Shown in pieces: positions 11,836-14,582 of a stretch of DNA of 14,582 nt. The notes under the pieces were generated by a model. That model was not told the DNA's origin, ran no database searches, and saw only the letters and a program-made list of their open reading frames with translations. Numbering within the stretch: the first letter of the stretch is position 1; every line of letters starts with the position of its first letter. A program made the position numbers and the translations under genes. This stretch comes from CAZMCH01 sp964564735 (lineage in GTDB: Bacteria > Poribacteria > DTPJ01): NCBI GenBank assembly GCA_964564735.1, contig CAZMCH010000102.1, positions 1 to 14,582 of the forward strand, in the 5' to 3' direction.

Positions 11836-12348
11836 GTGGAAGAAAAAGATAGTGAAGCTACAGAAACAAATGATAACGAAACTAATCAAAAAGAACAAAT
11901 AGATTATGTAAATATTGAGGACGAGTCATTAGAATTTGAAGATGATTCTGAAGGTATTGTATCAAGAGGGCTTATTGAGAAACGAGGTTGCCTGAAAGGA
12001 TGCTTGCTTCCTATATTCATTGTCTTTGTTTTGATAATTGCTTTGGGAATAGGTATTCATGCAAAGCGTAATCTCATAGGTGAATGGCTCACTATCCGAA
12101 TAATCTCAAATACAGAGGAATTGGCACTAGCTAACCTTCCAAAAGATATGGATAGGAAAGCCATAGAGGGCATCTTTGAAAAAACAAAAAATGCTTTTAA
12201 GGAAGGCATGATCGATCAACCACTAATGAATCAAGCAATAAAAGATTTTATCAATGATATTAAGAATAACACCTCTGATGAAAAGAAAAAAGAGGAGATT
12301 ACCAGACTAATAAAGGCTTTAGATGAAGCAATATATAAGCCCAATTAA
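11836..12348 (+). CDS. Acidic protein with one membrane segment, function unknown
   Basis: A 170-residue protein I do not recognise. Residues 1-45 are very acidic and glutamine/asparagine-rich and probably disordered; a cysteine pair in RGCLKGCL (50-57) precedes one hydrophobic segment (about 57-75, LPIFIVFVLIIALGIGI); residues 92-168 form two or three charged helices that could make a small helical bundle (KAIEGIFEKTKNAFKEG; EEITRLIKALDEAIY). The GCLKGCL pair next to the membrane could form a disulfide or carry a lipid; neither is shown. Basic residues after the segment (AKRNL) against the acidic N-terminus leave the topology open. Start: a TTG at 11809 is in frame, but AGGAG at 11824-11828 is 7 bases before GTG 11836, so GTG is chosen. 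It has its own promoter and is not obviously linked to rnf. Confidence 0.75.
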   Translation: MEEKDSEATETNDNETNQKEQIDYVNIEDESLEFEDDSEGIVSRGLIEKRGCLKGCLLPIFIVFVLIIALGIGIHAKRNLIGEWLTIRIISNTEELALANLPKDMDRKAIEGIFEKTKNAFKEGMIDQPLMNQAIKDFINDIKNNTSDEKKKEEITRLIKALDEAIYKPN

Positions 12349-12364
12349 GATATTGTATTTATCC

Positions 12365-12393
12365 TTGTCTATTAGTTAGTTATATTGTATTAT
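12365..12393 (+). promoter_or_regulatory. Probable promoter of the GH4 gene
   Basis: TTGTCT (12365-12370) and TATTAT (12388-12393) are separated by 17 bases, matching four and five consensus positions. They lie 54 bases before the preferred ATG of the GH4 gene. The surrounding DNA is very AT-rich, so chance matches are more likely than elsewhere. Confidence 0.45.
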
Positions 12394-12446
12394 TTTTTTT
12401 GTATATAAAATATTGTCAACAACTTTTGTATGGAAAGGAAAAATGT

Positions 12447-13835
12447 ATGGCGAAAATAACTTTTATGGGTGCTGGTGGGTTTAGTTTTCCTGCTAGAATT
12501 ACCTTTGACCTTTTATCGTTTCCAGAGCTTCAGGATAGCACTATCTCATTGATGGATATAAATAAGGATAACTTAGAGCGTTCAAATAGGCTTATTGGTG
12601 GTGCAGTAAAAAGATTGGGCTTGCCAACAAAGATAGAAGCAACAACTGATAGGCGTTCTGCGCTTGATGGTGCTGATTATGTCATTATAACTTGGCAGGT
12701 TGGCGGGATTGAAGCATATACTCCAGATGTTGAGATTCCAAGAAAGTATGGGATTGATCAATGTGTTGGTGATACGCTTGGACCCGGTGGGGTATTTCGT
12801 GGTATTCGATCAATTCCAGCGTATATTGACGTTTGCAATGATATGAAGGAAGTTTGTCCCAATGCCCTTATGATAAATTATGCCAACCCAATGTCAATTA
12901 ATACTTGGGCAGTATTAAGCACAGGTATTAAATGTGTTGGTCTTTGTCATAGCGTTCAGGGAACTTCTCATATGCTTGCATCTCATCTTGGCATTCCCTA
13001 TGAGGAAGTTAATTACAAATGCTATGGTATCAATCATCAGGCATGGTTTACCGAGTTTTATCATAAAGGCAAAGATGTCTATCCAGAATTGCGTAGAGTT
13101 ATGTTTGAGCGCTATCCATCACCCGGCGCAGGTGTCGGCTTGACAGAAGAATTAAAAGGTGAAAAAGTTGATCTAGCGGTTGATCATGGTGATCATTATT
13201 ATCATGAAAGAGTCAGAACCGAAATTATGCGGACATTTGGATATTTCCAGACTGAATCAAGCCATCATGCAAGCGAATATATGATGTGGTTTCGCAAAAA
13301 TAAAGAAATGGTTGATGAATATATTAAGCAAAGATGGGATTATTATCAGATATGTCTTAATCATGATTTTGCTGGTCAGGAGAAATGGATTGAGGAAATT
13401 CAAGCACCATTGAAGGCTTCCGGAGAATATGCAGCATATATTATTCACTCGATGGAAACTGATACAAAACGTGTAATCTATGGCAATGTCCCGAATTATG
13501 GTCCTCCGGGAAGTTCACCGAAGACACCATCATCGCATCTAATTCCGAATCTACCACAAAATTGTTGTGTTGAAGTTGCTTGTCTTGTTGATAAAAATGG
13601 TATTCAACCGACTGTTCCGGGTCCGTTACCAGCAGGTTGTGCGGCGATAAATCGCATGTCAATTAATGTTCAAGAATTGGCTGTTGAGGCGGGTCTAACA
13701 GGTAATAAAGAACTACTATATCAGGCTATTTCTGTTGATCCATTTGCAGGAACTATGCTTACATTACCACGTATAAAACAAATGGTTGATGAAATGCTCG
13801 AAGCAGAAAAGAAATGGCTTCCACAATTCAAATAA
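12447..13835 (+). CDS. GH4 family glycosidase, probably alpha-galactosidase (MelA-like)
   Basis: A 462-residue NAD- and metal-dependent glycosidase of family GH4. Residues 5-11 (TFMGAGG) form the dinucleotide-binding loop and LMDINKDNLE the following strand. GDTLGPGGVFRGIRSIP is at 108-124, NYANPMSINTW at 144-154 (N147), GLCHSVQGT at 165-173 (C167) and CYGINHQAW at 192-200 (H197); C167 and H197 correspond to the manganese ligands known in GH4. These blocks and the end region LPQNCCVEVACLVDKNGIQP (369-388) match Escherichia coli MelA more closely than 6-phospho-glucosidases. A Pro/Ser-rich insert at about 352-366 is not in MelA as I recall it. Start: a TTG/ATG up to 16 codons earlier is open, but GGAAAGG lies 8 bases before ATG 12447. 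The exact sugar (galactoside, glucoside or glucuronide) is not certain. It appears cytoplasmic and stands alone, with no transporter nearby. Confidence 0.9.
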   Translation: MAKITFMGAGGFSFPARITFDLLSFPELQDSTISLMDINKDNLERSNRLIGGAVKRLGLPTKIEATTDRRSALDGADYVIITWQVGGIEAYTPDVEIPRKYGIDQCVGDTLGPGGVFRGIRSIPAYIDVCNDMKEVCPNALMINYANPMSINTWAVLSTGIKCVGLCHSVQGTSHMLASHLGIPYEEVNYKCYGINHQAWFTEFYHKGKDVYPELRRVMFERYPSPGAGVGLTEELKGEKVDLAVDHGDHYYHERVRTEIMRTFGYFQTESSHHASEYMMWFRKNKEMVDEYIKQRWDYYQICLNHDFAGQEKWIEEIQAPLKASGEYAAYIIHSMETDTKRVIYGNVPNYGPPGSSPKTPSSHLIPNLPQNCCVEVACLVDKNGIQPTVPGPLPAGCAAINRMSINVQELAVEAGLTGNKELLYQAISVDPFAGTMLTLPRIKQMVDEMLEAEKKWLPQFK

Positions 13836-14034
13836 AACATTTCTATATGTCAACGAAATTAATTGCAAAAAATAGAAGAAAAAAGGTTAATTTACGAGGA
13901 AAAAAAAGACGTTTCCTGCACACTTGAAAAAGCGGTTTAAGCAAGCAATAGCAACAAAAAATGCAGGTTTGAGAGGGGTTTATTTTCCTTTATTTCTGGG
14001 AGTTTCTGTATATGATGATCAGAGGATTTTTAAT

Positions 14035-14198
14035 ACCCCCCCCCTTTATCCCCCCCTTAAAAAGGGGGGATTATAGTAAGTTGCCCTTAAAAAGGGGGGG
14101 ATTATGATAAGTTGCCCTTAAAAAGGGGGGATTATAGCAAGTTCCATTTTTAAGATCCCCCTTTATCCCCCCTTAAAAGGGGGGATTATGATAAGTTG
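14035..14198. repeat. C/G-rich short tandem repeat cluster, four units
   Basis: Four units of about 30 bp, each built as CCCTTAAAAAGGGGGG followed by ATTAT(A/G)(G/A)(T/C)AAGTT. They lie at 14054-14083, 14084-14114, 14115-14144 and 14170-14198. The first three abut. Units 1 and 4 are preceded by CCCCCTTTATCCCCCC, which suggests that one longer element was copied and its inner part multiplied. The C-run and G-run of each unit pair into a hairpin. Unit lengths vary by one base in the homopolymer runs, where sequencing error is also possible. Confidence 0.85.
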
Positions 14199-14270
14199 CC
14201 TTTATTAAGGTTTTCATAGATGGTTTTTTTGCAACTATTATTGTTGTAATACCACTTGATAATTCAAAAC

Positions 14271-14329
14271 TGTTATTCTGAACGTCAGCGAAGAATCTAT
14301 CGAGATGTTTCACTTCGTTCAACATGACA
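14271..14329. repeat. REP-like imperfect palindromic element
   Basis: The left end TGTTATTCTGAACGTCAGCG and the right end, read in reverse complement as TGTCATGTTGAACGAAGTG, match at most positions, so the element is an imperfect inverted repeat with GAAGAATCT in the middle. This layout is like the short palindromic repeats of the ATTCTGAGCGAAGCGAAGAATCT kind seen in many bacterial genomes. A mobile REP or MITE-like origin is likely but not shown. Confidence 0.6.
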
Positions 14330-14379
14330 AATAATTATGTAATATTTGAAATGGAATAAGAAGGAAATAGAGCGCTGAT

Positions 14380-14412
14380 TTTCGCTGACTACATAACGCA
14401 GATTAGCTTTGG
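14380..14412. repeat. Degenerate CGCTGATT/GCAGATTAGC repeat
   Basis: GCGCTGATTTTCGCTGAC and ACGCAGATTAGC form a pattern resembling interspersed short repeats with alternating GCTGATT and GCAGATT words. The reverse complement of its right part, GCTAATCTGC, also occurs at 11685-11694. Low copy evidence in this window only. Confidence 0.4.
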
Positions 14413-14457
14413 TCTTTGAAAGAACTTGTAAATTAACGTCAGTTCGATATAAGAATG

Positions 14458-14483
14458 AACCACAAAGACACTAAAACACAAAG
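14458..14483. repeat. Short A/C-rich degenerate tandem repeat
   Basis: ACCACAAAGACACTAAAACA and the following CAAAG consist of three imperfect copies of a word like CACAAAGACACTAAAA. Similar ACCACAAAGACACAAAG words recur as interspersed repeats in some uncultured bacterial genomes; within this window there is one copy. Confidence 0.4.
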
Positions 14484-14582
14484 TATCACAAAAAACTAAA
14501 GATTAAATCTTTAACATCGCATTTTTACAAGAAAACCATTTATTTTCAATAGTCTATCATCTGATTTCATCTGTTTAAAAAA

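Larger units (their letters stand above)
13836..14582. other. Gene-free region rich in short repeats
   Basis: No frame with a ribosome site or recognisable protein is seen on either strand. The region holds the C/G-rich repeat cluster at 14035-14198, a palindromic element at 14271-14329 and degenerate short repeats near 14380-14412 and 14458-14483. The part 13836-14030 is A-rich and shows nothing I can name, including no clear terminator for the GH4 gene. Confidence 0.7.

Noticed and set aside
14035..14198. CRISPR-like array of about 30-bp repeats
   Set aside because: Three of the units abut with no unique spacers, units contain homopolymer hairpins, and no cas gene is present.

Overview
The window is AT-rich bacterial DNA, most likely from an uncultured anaerobe. 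A run of 10 N marks a scaffold join, which suggests a draft or metagenomic assembly. The anaerobic signature is an Rnf-type ion-translocating ferredoxin oxidoreductase gene set, ferredoxin-fused MinD-type ATPases, a NifX-like protein and DUF5320 proteins. No rRNA, tRNA or CRISPR array is visible, so I cannot name the phylum. Candidate-phylum bacteria of anoxic subsurface settings would fit, but that is a guess.

Left half (1-7554): every gene is on the minus strand, so transcription runs right to left. From the right there is (a) a Fur-family repressor at 7090-7554 with a consensus sigma-70 promoter, an apparent autoregulatory Fur box and its own hairpin terminator; (b) two DUF5320 genes (6726-6989, 6259-6615) behind a perfect 7-1-7 Fur-box palindrome, with a possible 20-residue ORF between them; (c) after a 14-bp hairpin, nifX-like, ferredoxin-MinD ATPase and trmO genes, close or overlapping; (d) an ArsR regulator behind a good promoter whose -10 overlaps a perfect 12-bp inverted repeat, followed closely by a Cys-rich 46-residue protein, a cupin, a 44-residue SHOCT-like peptide, a SAM methyltransferase, an ABC-2 exporter (ATPase and permease), a second ferredoxin-MinD ATPase and the start of an Mrp-type ATPase that runs off the left edge. 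The second ferredoxin-MinD gene is cut by the N gap. Collapsing a 7-base duplication at the gap edges restores one 284-residue frame. I read this half as a metal-responsive (Fur and ArsR) module for iron-sulfur or metal-cofactor ATPases plus an exporter and methyltransferase. The substrate is unknown.

Right half (7795-13835): every gene is on the plus strand. A broken serine-recombinase gene (7795-7962) carries in its 3' end the likely promoter of rnfCDGE (8036-11599). These four genes are tightly packed, but rnfA and rnfB, which usually complete the operon, do not follow. Next come an unrecognised acidic protein with one membrane segment (11836-12348) and a GH4 glycosidase close to MelA alpha-galactosidase (12447-13835), each behind a plausible promoter.

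Right end (13836-14582): no gene is visible. It holds a cluster of short interspersed repeats: four C/G-rich units of about 30 bp that can form hairpins, one imperfect palindromic element, and two degenerate short repeats.
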